Shown: positions 23,875-35,341 of the stretch, in pieces
How the letters are laid out: the number at the start of each line of letters is the position of its first letter
Numbering within the stretch: the first letter of the stretch is position 1
Source of the DNA: Podocnemis expansa
Lineage: Eukaryota; Chordata; Testudines; Podocnemididae
Length of the DNA stretch: 64,000 nt
NCBI GenBank assembly: GCA_007922195.1
Contig: ML682005.1
Span: 37,488,259 to 37,552,258 of the forward strand
Direction of reading: 5' to 3'
Notes under the pieces: model-generated
The model's database searches: none
Told to the model about the DNA's origin: nothing
The model's input: only the letters and a program-made list of their open reading frames with translations
Translations under genes and position numbers: made by a program

Positions 23875-25392
23875 TAGGGAGCACAGTTCCCTCACCCCAC
23901 ACTTTGGTCTCTTGGATCTCAGCTGGTGCAATGTTTTACTGACGAGAATCCACAAAAATTATGAAGAGATAAGGATGAGTGATTCAACTACCTTGCTTGA
24001 TCACAGCCATTTCTTTCCATAATGCAGTGCAGTTGTGATGTTAGAATTTAGAGGATGCAACAAAGTGAGAAGGGAAGTAAGAGAAGGTTAGTGTAAAGTT
24101 TGAGCATCACAATTAAAAATGGTGATGTGCACTATTGATTTTGTCTACTATGAATAATTATAATCTGTCTTCCAATTAGAGTGTTTCAGAAAAACATCTT
24201 TACATTCTGAGACATCCTGCTGTAGTGCTAATTATGAGGACAGAGGGGCTCCAGTTCTGAGAACTGCCCATGTGGGCACAACAATCTGCCCAGGAAAAGC
24301 AGCTTGTATGAGCAGTGCTTTAGTTTGAACTTCAGATCAACTCTGCTGAGTGGATTTTGCCAAATTTATTTGCTTACATATTTTTGGGCTTGCTGATAGT
24401 AAGCTGTCACTTATCTTTGTGTCACTGCTTTTGCAGTTTGTTAACTCAACAGGATCCCAGTTGTACCTCCAGGTACTCTGAGGGGAAGAAAAACAAAAAA
24501 ATCCAGGAGTGTAGTGGTGTGTTTTTTGAGAAATGTGTCAGTTTCTATGGTAACAGGAAGACATTTTTGTGAACAACAGAACGATGGGAGTTCAAAAAAG
24601 CTTGTAAATTGTCAATGCATAAGTTATTGTCAATGCATAAGTTATTTCTGGCTATAGACATTGTATTTAATGAATACGCATTTACTGTGTAAATACTCTG
24701 GTAACCTTCTTTAGGAGTTATATACTCCCAGGGTGTGTAATGAGAGGAACTGGATTTCAATTACGTACCCAGAATAAGTGCTCTAATGAGTCAGAAAAAA
24801 AACGTAAATTATGCAAAGAAAGTGTTTTGCACTTTTTGTGGGATTCCCTTGGAATTATTATTGCAACAGGATGATTCATTTATTTTTCATCAAAAGGACC
24901 CAGTGTTGAATTATAACATTAAGGAAAGCCCAAGTAAATGTAATGGAAATGCAATTTGATGCTTGTTTTTATAGTTTTGGTTTTAATATGCCAAATTAAA
25001 TGTTCTGAAAGCAGCATTAAGAAATTCTGCTATCATAGGGTCAGTAGCTACAGTATACAAACACAACACTATTATTATAACTATCAGATGAAAAATATAG
25101 ACGAGCCTGTTAATTTATAGGCAAATACAAAGACAAGAGGCAAAATTCCAGTCCCCACTATGGCTTCTTTATGTCACATCAACACAGTAAAGAAAGCAGA
25201 TTGGCATCAACTGGAATTCCCCCCAGTTATAGGGGATCTAAAAATGTTCACAAAAAAATTCTGCATTGGAAAAATTTCAGCAGGACTGGGAGGGGTTGGA
25301 ACAAATTCTGCATGCTGGTTATTTTGGGCCGCAAATCTGCTATAACTTAGAGCTCTTCCTGGAAGGATTTCAATTTATACCAGCACTGGAGC
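23875..25392. other. Unassigned stretch
   Basis: I see no gene. Two tandem copies of 'gtcaatgcataagttatt' lie at 24613-24646, a small direct duplication. Confidence 0.45.
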
Positions 25393-25779
25393 CAGAGCTG
25401 GCTCAAGGGGTTGTGGTGTTCAGAGCTGGCCTTTCTTTTGTGCCCACCAGTGGGAGGGCACAGAACCCAGCCTCCGCTCTGGGCTGGCTTGCCCCACCCC
25501 CAGGCTAGGGAACAGCCAGCCCAGGGGTGGAGTGGGCTAACTCAGAGCCTGGTGATTATTCTTCTGTCCCACTCTTCGGCTGGCTGTTCCACCCTAGGGG
25601 TGGGAAAGGCTAGCCCAGAGGCCAGGCTCCACTCTCCTGCCTCTCCTCTGGGCCTGCTGTTCTGCCCTAGGGGCAGAGAGGGCCAGCCCAGACACGGGGT
25701 GAGAGAACGGAGTCTGCCCCATGGGCTGGCCCATTCTTCCCTTGGGAGCCAGACTGGCTCATCAGAAGAGCCGGCCCTG
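25393..25779 (+). mobile_element. GC-rich hAT-type element, CAGRGCTGGCTC family, copy 1
   Basis: 387 bp with ends CAGAGCTGGCTCAAGG and AGAGCCGGCCCTG. The flanks are ACTGGAGC (25385-25392) and AGTGGACC (25780-25787), six of eight matching. The interior repeats 'cagcccaggggtgg / ggctggctgttc' blocks of about 70 bp. A second, less certain copy is at 35040-35341. Confidence 0.8.
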
Positions 25780-26261
25780 AGTGGACCCATAGGTCTTCAG
25801 AGTAGCCAAGAATCTGAGAGGCATTTGTGTGATTGAAAGCCATCTTTGCCTAGCTCCTGGGCTCTGACTCCTGTGCTTCACCTCCTGAGGGACACGGCAC
25901 AGCATTTAGCCCACACGGCTGTATTCTGGTTTCATTTACTCTGGTTTTATATTAGTGTAACTTCATTGACTTCAATGGGGCCCTGTGCAGAAATCTTGTA
26001 AATGGAAAGATCAGAGCCCTAAGTTAAGTGTCCTTGAGGCCGTTGGCCCGCTTTCTTATAATCTTTGTAAACTGTTATATATCAATAATAATAAGTGGTC
26101 CCTCCTCTATTCTACACAGGACTACATAAGAATTACAACTCTATCATGACTTTCCCTCATGGGTGACAATAACTGAATCAAAGCCAGGAGCTACTGGGAG
26201 CTACAAACTGAGCAGCCATTACTTCTGACAACAAGTTGTTTTCAAAAAACAGAATCTCTTT

Positions 26262-26900
26262 ATCTAGGTACTTTTATGGCCCCCCAATACTGTAGCATCT
26301 GGGACTCTCACAGTCTTTAACAAACATTCCCTCACAACAGTTGTTAACCCTATTTACAGATGAGGAGATGAAAGACTGACTTGTACAAAGTCACCTAGGG
26401 TGCGTCTACACTGGAGGCTCTATAAGTTGACCTAACAAGGTTGCCTTTAAGTCAACTTAAAGCTGACTTTGTTATGTCAACTTAGAGAGTCCACATTGAA
26501 AACTCCTGTCGACTGCCTGTGTCCACACTGGCAGGTGCTAGGTCAACGGCGGAGTGGTGTTTTGTTGGTAGCTGTCCCACACTGCACTGGAGAAATGCCC
26601 CCTGAAGGCCAGTTAGGTTGACTTCAGGGCTTTCCTCATCTTTTTTGGCTAAAGTAGACTTAATAAGGTTGACTTAAGGATTAAGCTGACCTTAAGAGGT
26701 GGTGTTATTAAGTTGAGTTAAGGAAGCACTTAAGTCAACTTAATAAAAGCCAAATGTGGCTGCAGGAGTCTGTAGGTTGACTTAACCTTCCTTAAGTCAA
26801 CCTAAGGCTCCAGTGTAACGTACCCCTAGAGAGTCTGACAGAAGGCAACTTAACTCCTTCTTCCAACTCCCAGACAAGCACACTAACTTGAAGACCATCT
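26262..26900 (-). mobile_element. CORE/MIR-like SINE (antisense), split by MITE E
   Basis: 'gtacttttatggccccccaa', 'ctgggactctcacagtcttt', 'ccctatttacagatgaggag' and 'tgtacaaagtcacc' form the reverse complement of the SINE at 11519 and 62575. The element breaks at 26397 and continues after 26825 with 'gagagtctgacagaaggc'. The left and right limits are approximate. Confidence 0.8.
26398..26825. mobile_element. MITE E: TTAAGTCGACTTAA word type, inserted in a CORE-SINE
   Basis: 428 bp with ends GGGTGCGTCTACACTGGAGG and CTCCAGTGTAACGTACCC. The flanks are CTA (26395-26397) and CTA (26826-26828). The interior repeats AAGTCAACTTAA, AGTTGACTTAA and related forms. Its left half carries the reverse of the core shared with MITE D ('ccacactggcaggtgctagg'). 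It has no ORF. Confidence 0.88.
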
Positions 26901-27165
26901 TCCTTCTCTGAAGAGAAGTGTTGATCAGCATGATGAACATCACTATGGAATGTAAAGATTTAGGAAGGAAGGGCAGTCAAACAAGGGATGATGAATAGGA
27001 GAAGAATGAAAAAGAGATGAGAAATTTCATAGAGAAGGCCATATTCATTCTGAGATGCAAGGCAGCTGGAGAAATGTAAATCAAGTTGAATTAACTGGTC
27101 CAAGCTTTGTATTTTAAAGGAATCTTTCAAATTTCATGTGACTAATTTTTTAGTGTTGTGAACAT

Positions 27166-27387
27166 CAGGGGCGTCGCTGGTGCTGGGCACTCTGGGACAC
27201 GTGCCCCGAACCCCAGCGCCAGAGCCACAGATCTCCGGCCCAATCAGGCCGGGGATGCGGGGCCTGGCCACCCATGGCGGCGCAGCAGCGCCTGGCCCTG
27301 TTCCCAGCCAGGGGGTGGGGCCTGCGGGCCGGGGGGCAGGGCCTGGGCCCGTGTCCCGGGTCCCTCCCCCAGCCAGCAACGCACTTG
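27166..27387 (+). mobile_element. GC-rich hAT-type element, CAGGGRCGTCGCTGG family, copy 2
   Basis: 222 bp with ends CAGGGGCGTCGCTGGTGCTG and CCAGCAACGCACTTG. The flanks are GTGAACAT (27158-27165) and GTAAACAT (27388-27395), seven of eight matching. The first 70 bases follow copy 1 closely ('ggcac...gtgccccgaaccccagcgcc'). It is a shorter form with fewer internal repeats. Confidence 0.88.
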
Positions 27388-27395
27388 GTAAACAT

Positions 27396-30300
27396 ATTTT
27401 AAAAATGTAATTAATCCTTTTCTTTCACACATTTCTTTTGTTTACCTAACAAATCTTCATCATAGGGTCACACTCTGATCATAGCAAGGCATTTTTGACA
27501 TGTCATGCTTAGGGATGATACCATTAGACCCTGATCTTGCAGCACTTACACACATTCTTAAACACATGAGTAAGCCCACTGGCTTCAGATGAGAAGTTTA
27601 TCCCTGTATTTGTGTATTTTGTGAATTGACCAGAACTGCTGGATCACTTGAGGTTAGCTCATATGGACCTATCAGCATCTTCTAAGGTGGCAGTGGTACT
27701 CAGTCTTGTGTCTAACAGCATAGCAAGAAGTGACAGACAACTTCTCCTGTTTTATTGCTCAGCCTTTTTCTGTTGTGTATTTTAAAGAGAAGTCTATATG
27801 GCATTTTTTCCACTTTTCTTCTGATCTTTTTTGAATTACTGAACTAAAGTTATCCTTGAAGTAACTCAGTTGGCTTCACTGAAGTTATGGCAGGGATGAA
27901 TTTGGCCTGGCCTGTTTAACATTGCGCAATATCCTTCCGAGTTAACTGTGTCTTTTTTGGTATCATCAGCGTATCAGTCAGTTACTGCCATCAAAATCAC
28001 CAGTTTGGTTTAAACCTTGAAGGTGACAAAGTGGGGAAGGGTATACCACAAAGCTGTGCCTGCTATAGTAGAGAGACTTGATGTGGTGGCATTTTTTCTA
28101 AAATTTGCCATATATTCTCCTTGCAAATGTGTGCAGTTTCAGCTGGAGTGGGAAATATCTGATTTTTCTGCTTGCCTCCGGCTACATTTCACCTACTCAC
28201 TTCAGAGTAATTCAAATGAGGCCATGTAGTTGAAAACAATGGCTTGGGAACGCCATTTTCTATTAAAATCCAAGAGGTGCGCTTTTCAGACAGGAGTTTG
28301 GGGTTTATTGATTCTAAAATGGTGCAAAAATATTTACTGAATAGCTTACCTAAAGTGAAATTCTTCACATTCCTGTCCACAATTCTGAAGTTTTACTGTT
28401 TTAAACTGTGCTTGTTCTTGCATTAAACAGAGATTTTGGTGTTCTGAATTATGCCAAAACCCGTTCTTAAAAATGTAAGTGTGAACTTCAGCCAAATGCA
28501 TTATTATTTTTTAAGCTACCAAGGAATATTTTTAATAAAGTATTTCATTTTCTAATTGTGCAACCCTCAATTCTGTCATTAAGGTCAGTCTTCCTGAAAC
28601 ATTTGCATTAGCTTCAATTTTCTTTTCACCTAAAGGCAGCCTCCTGCCACCAACAGGCCCTCCCAATAGTTCCAGTCTTTCCTATTTTCCCCTGTGGGGT
28701 TTAGTGCGCCCCTTCCTGGCTAGCTAGACTCATTATTTGCAGTTAGGAATTATTTTTATCATCTTCCTATGATTTCCTTGAAGGCATGTAACAGCAATCT
28801 TATTTGCATTATGCTGATAAGATAAACAAAACTGAGGTTAACTCTGTAGTTACAGGCAACCAAAACCAAGTAACAAAAGTTATTAAGGATACAACAGAAA
28901 TGACAAGTGGATATAGAGATAAAAGCTGACTGACCCCAGACTGAGTGAATGGTAGCTCAGTGTTGATAAAAAAAAGTCAAAGCAATGACCGCAGGCCATT
29001 AAAGCCTGCAGTTCTTAAGCAGTTAAAACTCTCACTGATATGAAGTCCACCGATAATGACCCATTGTAGTTTCAGAAGCTGCTTTTCAAACTCTCATATC
29101 CTAGCAGTTTCAAAACAATTCATTTTTGTCAAAATACCAGAACGACAGTCTAGATTAAGAACTGACTGCCAAAATTGACTGCTTTCTTAAAAATAATAAT
29201 AATAATAATAATTTTAAAAATACCTTCTCTGTGTGTGCAATTTGATGCAAACAAATAAATAAAGGGAGGCACTTAAAAGTAGGTCCTGGTTTCTTATGTT
29301 AGCTTTTTTCCCTTCTCTGAATAGAAAAATAAAAATGGATTTAACTGGTTTAAAAAAGTATATGAAATTTCCCATCTGTTTCACAACATGTATATTTCAG
29401 CTCATTGTGATGATTTTAAAATGCTGCTGAGATGTTTAAAAGGCAATGTTTATAATGAGAAAGCCAAATCCTCCACAGCTAAGGTGGTCCTCCAGCCCTG
29501 CTGTGATATAATTTAATATAATACAGTACATCTGAAATGCATTTTTAAAGGTATACAGTCCCTTCTGTTATTTGTCTTCTGATATATGTTTTCTACAGTC
29601 TCTTTTTTATGGTGACATAAGCATTTTATTCCAAAAGTGACTTTTATCAAGGAAACATTTAATAATTGGGTCTCATGCACAGAAACCTGGTGATTATGTT
29701 TACGAGCTGGCCAAGTCAGCATGGCTAAATGCACACATCATGTGAAGATGCCCTGCTATTTCTCTTATGTTTTGATATATTGGGCTGGAAACTGATGAAC
29801 TTATGACAGGCAGGTCAAAAAGCTGTACCATAAAGCTGACTGGTAGAAAAAGTGTATGCAGAAGCAATTTGCTTCTAAAACTCTGAACATGATATTCTCT
29901 AATACTTCCTGGCACATCTTCAGAAACTAGAAAATAAGTATTTCCATACGTAAGAAAATATTCCTTTGAAATGTAGATATTTCTTTACAAGAAAGGAGCA
30001 CATGAAGAAATTGCATTATTAGCTAAAGATTCATTATTATTTATATTCCACTCTGAAAATTTTGTGTACTTCCATTACAGCATCTAGGTGGCAATTGCTC
30101 TCCTAGTATGAACAGAATTGCTCTAACAAACCCTACAGTTGTTTTAGTGCATCATAGAATAACCTCCATAAACAAATTCTGATTAATAAATTATTTCTTC
30201 ATTGAATATATAGGTTACATTAAACTTAATACAACAGATATCACTGCAGGTCCTGATATATAAAACATGAAAATAAAGTTTGATCAGTCACCTGTGTACT

Positions 30301-30542
30301 GTTTTTTTTTTTAAATGTTTTCTCCACTTCAGTTAAAGCCATCTAAGATGGTAACTAGATATTCTAATTGCAGGAACCATGTGATGCAATCTATTGTTAA
30401 TAGTGGTGACAGAGAGCAGAACTAGATTTCACCAATAATAGTCTGTTGCATGGTTTGATCTGTTTTCAGTCATAGAAACTGTTGCTCCTTTTTTCTCATT
30501 GGATCCTAAGACCCTTTTCCTATTGAAACAGAACCTTGCTGA
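27396..30542. other. AT-rich stretch without recognised genes
   Basis: About 3.1 kb. An (AAT)n run lies at 29187-29211. A decayed 'gatcttgcagcacttacaca' foldback lies near 27530-27610. ORFs are short and unremarkable. Confidence 0.45.
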
Positions 30543-30840
30543 TGTAAACATGATTCCAAAGGGATAGCCGTGTTAGTCTAGTCCAGTAAAAAAACAACAA
30601 GCAGTTGTGTGGCACTTTAAGACTAACAGATTTATTTTTTGCATGAGCTTTTGTGGGAGAAGATCCCACTTCCTCAGATGCTTTGAAGATGGGTGAACTT
30701 ACAGAAAGGAATGAAACTAAATGCAAGGGTGTCCTTTCTGTAAGTTCACCCATCTTCGAAGCATCTGAGGAAGTGGGATCTTCTCCCACGAAAGCTCATG
30801 CAAAAAATAAATCTGTTAGTCTTAAAGTGTAAACATGATT
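30543..30840 (+). mobile_element. Retroposon-like repeat with 13-bp target duplication and hairpin arms
   Basis: The element 30556-30827 is flanked by a perfect 13-bp duplication TGTAAACATGATT (30543-30555 and 30828-30840). It opens 'ccaaagggatagccgtgtta', then carries an arm of about 97 bp (near 30611-30709, from 'cactttaagactaacagatt' to 'gtgaacttacagaaag') and, after a ~24-bp spacer, almost the exact reverse complement of that arm (30733-30827). A duplication this long points to LINE-type target-primed insertion; the inverted arms could come from twin priming (inferred). Simple relatives are at 32118, 33072 and 56495. Confidence 0.85.
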
Positions 30841-31179
30841 GCTGTTAACAGGGTACTAGCAAGGGATATGTCTATACTGTGTGTTTAAGTTGACTTAAGT
30901 CAACTTAAACAAAGCTCTGTCTACATTGCAGGGCAATAAAGTCGACTTTAGCATCAGGTAAAGTTGACTTTATAACTTCCACTTATAAAGTCAACTTTAC
31001 AGTTAAGTTGACTTAAGGCAATGTGGACAGGGAGTTGCCTTAAGTTGTTGATTTAACTGGCCTCCTAGCCACAGAAAACATGGGGCTGGGCGCTGGCTAG
31101 AAGGTACAACACAGCTGGGAGCGTTCCTAGCTGTGTGGACCGTGGCCAAACTCCCCTTGTTCCCCGACCTAAGCCAGCA

Positions 31180-31680
31180 TCTTCCCCGTTCTGAGCTTGA
31201 CCAGGCATCACAGCCCTACCCCAGCATTTCCCCCATTCTCAGCCTGACCCCAGCATCTCCCTGCATTGCAGCTGGACCTCAGCATCTCAGCCCAGCCCGG
31301 CATCTCCCCTCATCACAGCCCAACACCAGCATCTGCCCACATCGCAGCACAACCCCAGCACCTCAGCCCGACCCGGCATCTCCCTTCATGGCAGCCTGAC
31401 CTCAGCATCCCAGCCCGACCCCAGCATCTCCCCTCATTGCAGCCCAGCCCGGCATCTCCCCACATTGCAGCCCAACCCCAGCATCTAAGCCCAACCTGGC
31501 ATCTCAGCCTGACCTCAGCATCTCCCCACACCACAGCCCGACCCCAGCATCTCCCCGCACTGCAGCCGGACCCAGCATCTCCTCGCATCGTAGCTTGACC
31601 CCAGCATCTCCCCATATCACAGCACGACCTGGCACCTCCCCGCATTGCAGCCTGACCCCAGCCTCTCCCCCATTCTTAGC
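31180..31680 (+). repeat. Minisatellite, about 30-bp unit (cagcatctccccncattgca)
   Basis: Some fifteen diverged tandem units of the form 'cccgaccccagcatctcccc' plus 'gcattgcagc'. The unit length varies between about 24 and 33 bases. ORFs of 88 and 110 aa on opposite strands simply translate the array. Confidence 0.9.
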
Positions 31681-32105
31681 CCGACCCTGCCTGTCTCCCC
31701 TGTTCTTAGCCAGACCCCACGTCTCCCTTGTTCTTACCCTGATCCCACGTCTCCCCCATTCTTAGCCCAACCCTGCATGTCTCTCCTATTCTTAGCCCAC
31801 CTCGTATGTCTCTCCTGTTCTTAGCCAGCCCTGCATGTCTCCCTCATTCTCAGCCCAACCCTGCCTGTCTCACTTCTTCTTTGCCCAAACCCCTGTGTCT
31901 ACCCCCTTCCCTTCTCAGCCCAGTCCTCGGTGTCTCCTCCTTCTCTGCCCAAACCTGTGTGTCTGCCCCCTGCCCTTCTGTGGCCAACCCTGGGTGTCTC
32001 CCCCTTCTCTTCCCTAACCTGTGTGTCTCCCCCTTGCCCTTTCCAGCGTAACCCTCCCTGTCTCTCCCTCTCTCCCACCAACCGTGTGTGTCTCCCTTCT
32101 CAAAG
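31681..32105 (+). repeat. Pyrimidine-rich minisatellite (tgtctcccccttctcagccc unit)
   Basis: It continues the array at 31180 with a drifting unit of about 30-60 bp: 'tgtctcccctgttcttagcc', later 'tgtctcccccttctcttccc'. It is strongly strand-asymmetric (C/T rich) and has no coding meaning. Confidence 0.85.
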
Positions 32106-32117
32106 GACCCCCTGATA

Positions 32118-32240
32118 GTGTTGTAAAACAAACAAGGAGTCCAGAGGCACTGTTTAAGACTATAGTGGATGAATTTTCATGGGAGAAAAATCCCAATTCA
32201 TCAGTTTGAAGATGGGGGAATTTACAGAATGGTAGGAAAT
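32118..32240 (-). mobile_element. Retroposon-like fragment (antisense), relative of 30543
   Basis: 'taaaacaaacaaggagtcca', 'gaggcactgtttaagactat', 'atgaattttcatgggagaaa', 'gtttgaagatggggg' matches, in reverse, the elements at 33072 and 56495. It is embedded in MITE F. Confidence 0.7.
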
Positions 32241-32335
32241 AAATGCAGGGGAGTGTAAGACATAGGACTGGGTCACAGTCTAACAGCAATTCAAAGCAGT
32301 TGTTAAGATTCAAATACTGGGAAACAGCACATGGA

Positions 32336-32336
<1 letters not shown>

Positions 32337-32366
<30 letters not shown>
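32337..32366 (+). repeat. (GAAA)n microsatellite
   Basis: About seven tandem 'gaaa' units. Confidence 0.93.
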
Positions 32367-33071
32367 TTGCTATTTCTTTTAGATTAGATTGTGTGTAAAC
32401 AGGATTAAATCCTGACTATGGATTTTTTTCCCATTATAACAGGTGATTTGACTTCACCTTCCTCTATGTGCTGTTTCCCAGTGTTTAAGTCTTAGCTACT
32501 GCTGCACCCTGCCCTTGTGCTGGCAGTTGCCCTGCAGCACTCGGTCCAGAGCCAGAGGAGTCAGGGCAATGCAGGGAGGGTGTGGCGTGCTGCGCTGGCA
32601 CATCACTGGGCTACATCAGGCTCCCTCGCCTCCATGGGCTCCCTGTTGCCACACACAGTATGGAGGGTGGTGTGGTCACTCAATTCCAGCAGTAAAGGAG
32701 TGGCCGGAAGAGAGGGGCACCTCTGCTGTGGTACACTGTGGGCCAGGTACCCACAATGCACCACTCCTAGGGCGACCTAGCAGCTGCCAGTGTGGACGTG
32801 GGCAGTCTCCTGGCATTTTGAGTGTGGATGTGCTAAGCCAGCTTAATAAGGTCTACTTTAAGCGGACTTTATTAAGCCAGCTTAACCGAGGCCTGTAGTG
32901 TAAACATAGCCAAGGCTTCTCTGTTCAATAAGGATTATTTTGCTGGAGAGCTCATATTTTAAAAATGTGCTGAAAGCTCATACTCATTGACAACTGAGTT
33001 CAAGAAAAGAAATACATAAGCATGACTAGCAAGTGCGTGTTTAATGAGAGCTGGACAAATATTAACAATAC

Positions 33072-33228
33072 ATGTTCCAAAGGGGTAGCCATGTTAGTCT
33101 AGTCTGTCTTGTAAGATTCCCATTGTCAAGTGTCTGGTGAAGTGGGATTTTTTCTCATGAAAGCTCATGTAATAAATGAATTTGTTAAGTCTTTAAAAGT
33201 GGCACGAGACTCTTTGTTTGTTTTAACA
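33072..33228 (+). mobile_element. Retroposon-like repeat, relative of 30543, simple form
   Basis: It opens 'gttccaaaggggtagccatg', 'ttagtctagtctgtc' and continues with 'gtgaagtgggattttttctc', 'atgaaagctcatgtaataaa' and 'gtctttaaaagtggcacgag'. This is the same family as 30543-30840 but without an inverted arm. Clear target duplications are not visible. Confidence 0.7.
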
Positions 33229-33539
33229 TTACATGGTTATGCTAGTCAGAAACTGTTTGAGTTAGTAAAACGTTTTATGAATTTGAAGCAATTAAAAAAA
33301 TTGCATAATATTTTGTGCCAAATAGTTTTGTCAATGAGTTTACAAAATTATTTAAAAAAAATACTTTGAACAAAACAAAACAAAAATCCCACTCCCTGCC
33401 TCTTTCTGAACTGAAGCTCTGAGAGTTGGTAAATGCCTCTGGAATAAAGTACAGCTATAGATCAAAGAGACAGGAAATCTTCGAATGTCACTCCTGTCAC
33501 GGACTGCCTTAGAACTGTACACTTGTTGTTCGTTTTATA

Positions 33540-33715
33540 GATACCGTATACCTAGACTTTGTAGATCTACAGGACATGGAATTGAAGGCATGAAAAGATT
33601 AAATGACATGTCTCAGGTCCTACAGACGGTGTGGGAACAAGCATTGGAACTCTGGTATGCTGTCTGTTCAGCTCAGGTCTTCTGCTCATTAGCCCAGTGT
33701 CTTCCAAGCAAGTCA
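33540..33715 (-). mobile_element. Possible CORE/MIR-like SINE (antisense)
   Basis: 'gaaaagattaaatgacatgt', 'ctcaggtcctacagacggtg' and 'caggtcttctgctcattagc' parallel the antisense body of CORE-SINEs (tRNA-related head near the right end). The copy is decayed and its limits are approximate. Confidence 0.5.
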
Positions 33716-33819
33716 TAAATATTCAGACTTCGGTGCCTAAAGTTACAGTCTGGCTGGGATTTTCAAAAGAGCCTAAGGGAGTTAAGTACTCAGTACCACA
33801 CTGAAAATCAAGTCACATT

Positions 33820-33900
33820 GGCTATGTCTACACTACAAGGCTCGGTTAAGCCGGCTTAATAAAGTCTGCTTAAAGTAGAGTTTATTAAGCCAGCTTAGCT
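33820..33900 (+). mobile_element. MITE G: TTAAGCCGGCTTAA word type, one end only
   Basis: It begins GGCTATGTCTACACTACAAG and carries an intact GTTAAGCCGGCTTAAT, then TTATTAAGCCAGCTTAGC. Its 80 bases match, in reverse, the last 80 bases of MITE F. No right end is found, so this is a truncated copy. Confidence 0.75.
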
Positions 33901-34600
33901 TCTCTGTCAGGACTAAAGCAATTGAATTTGTGCTCCCTCGTAGTCCAAAATAGACCAAATCTGAAGATCTTCAAGATGCTTAAAGCTCATTGTTTTTCAT
34001 TGACATTTAAAATGGGGGTGATTGGTGGAGCAGTGCTGACTGTAATGGTGGAGAATTGTTGGCATGGAGTGGTGGGAAAGAATTATGACTTTTTTAAGAT
34101 TCCTGGCTTGCTGACAGTGGATTATACTGAATGGTAATGCTAAACTTTTGGGGTTTTACTTGTAATGCATTTTTCAGCTATGTCAAGGGGCCTAGAGCAC
34201 ATGAAAAGATTCTGGGTTTTAGCATTTGTGCACAGCTAATTAAGTACATATAGCCAAATCCCAAGTACTTTTCCCCTGTTTTACTGAAATCAACAGAAAT
34301 TTGTTGGCATAATGAATGAGTAAAACCTTAAGATCACAGGATCTACCTCTGTAAAAAAACAAATATTTCAGTTATACCATAAGCACCTGATACTTCTTAT
34401 GATAAGTTTCAAAATATTATGATATTAGAGAAGGTCTTTAATGTGAGGCAGACATTCCTATATATCTTAATACGATCCTAGATGTTTCCCCAAATTAGAC
34501 CTTATTCCTACAGTTCATTTTGTATTCTATACATTATATGAACGCAGGAAAATTTCAGCAATGCAATAAGCTAGATGAACCGAAGGTGTGAAGTTATAAT
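33901..34600. other. Unassigned stretch
   Basis: I see no gene or clear repeat. Confidence 0.4.
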
Positions 34601-34964
34601 CAGGGCCATAACTAGGCATTTCTGTGCCTGGGGCAAGCCCCCCACACCCACCTGGGCTCTGAATCTGGCGGCCAGAGCCAGTGGGGGTGGAGAGACCCTT
34701 CCCCCAATTCAACCAGAGCCAGGCAGGGAATCTATTCCCCCACCACAGCCAGAGCCAGGCAGGGAGGCCTTCCCCTGCTGCAGCCGGAGCCAGGCGGGGA
34801 GGCCTTCCCCTGTTGCAGCCGGAGCCAGGCGGGGAGGACCTTCCCCAGCTCTCCTAGGAATGTGCCGTTAAGGCACATTCCTCCTTGGGGCCAGGAAGGG
34901 TCTGGCTCCCTCAGATTTGTGCCTGGGGCTTTGCCCCATTTGCCCCGCCATAATTACAGCCTTG
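34601..34964 (+). mobile_element. GC-rich hAT-type element, CAGGGCCATAACTAGG family, with tandem repeat
   Basis: 364 bp. The left end is CAGGGCCATAACTAGGCA and the right end, reversed, is CAAGGCTGTAATTATGGC. The flanks GTTATAAT and ATTACTAT match at five of eight positions. The interior has about four units of roughly 41 bp ('cagccggagccaggcgggga', 'ggccttcccctg'). Confidence 0.78.
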
Positions 34965-35039
34965 ATTACTATGTCATTTACCCAATAATAACTGTGTATC
35001 TAAGATAAACTATCTACATATACCCCCTGCCCCACACAT

Positions 35040-35341
35040 CAGGGCTGGCTCAATGGGCTTTTGGTGCCCTGAGCCAGCTTTTGATTTTGCACCTACCCCC
35101 GGCATGGGGAGAGGCACTTGGGGGGGGGGGTGGAACCCAGTCTCCGCTCCAGGGTGGGAAACAACCAGTCCAGGGGCGAAGTGGGCCAGCCCAGAGGCTG
35201 GGCTCCGCTTGCTTCCCCCTCCCCTGAGCCAGCTGTTTCTCTCTAGGGGTGGGGCAGGCCGATCCCGGGGTGGGGCGAGAGAGCAGAGCCCACCCCATGG
35301 ACAGCCCACCTCATCCCTGGTGCTGCACCATGGCCGCCCTT
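35040..35341 (+). mobile_element. GC-rich hAT-type element, CAGRGCTGGCTC family, copy 2
   Basis: It starts CAGGGCTGGCTCAATGGG and shares the interior wording of 25393-25779 ('gaagtgggccagcccagagg', 'gagccagctgtttctctcta'). The right end at 'ggccgccctt' is a decayed form. The flanks do not match well (three of eight), so the limits are tentative. Confidence 0.6.

Larger units (their letters stand above)
30864..32911. mobile_element. MITE F: long composite element with mixed word types
   Basis: The left end is GGATATGTCTATACTG and the right end, read in reverse, is GGCTATGTTTACACTAC. The flanks are AAG (30861-30863) and AAG (32912-32914). The left part uses TTAAGTTGACTTAA, with one intact AAAGTCGACTTT at 30940. 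The right part uses AAGCCAGCTTAA-type words. Between them are a tandem array (31180-32100) and a retroposon fragment. Because the words differ at the two ends and 3-bp flanks match easily by chance, this may be two elements rather than one. Confidence 0.6.

Noticed and set aside
31133..31645. ORFs of 88-110 aa with repeated PQHLSP-like segments
   Set aside because: They translate a minisatellite, are open on both strands, and the unit length is not a fixed multiple of three.
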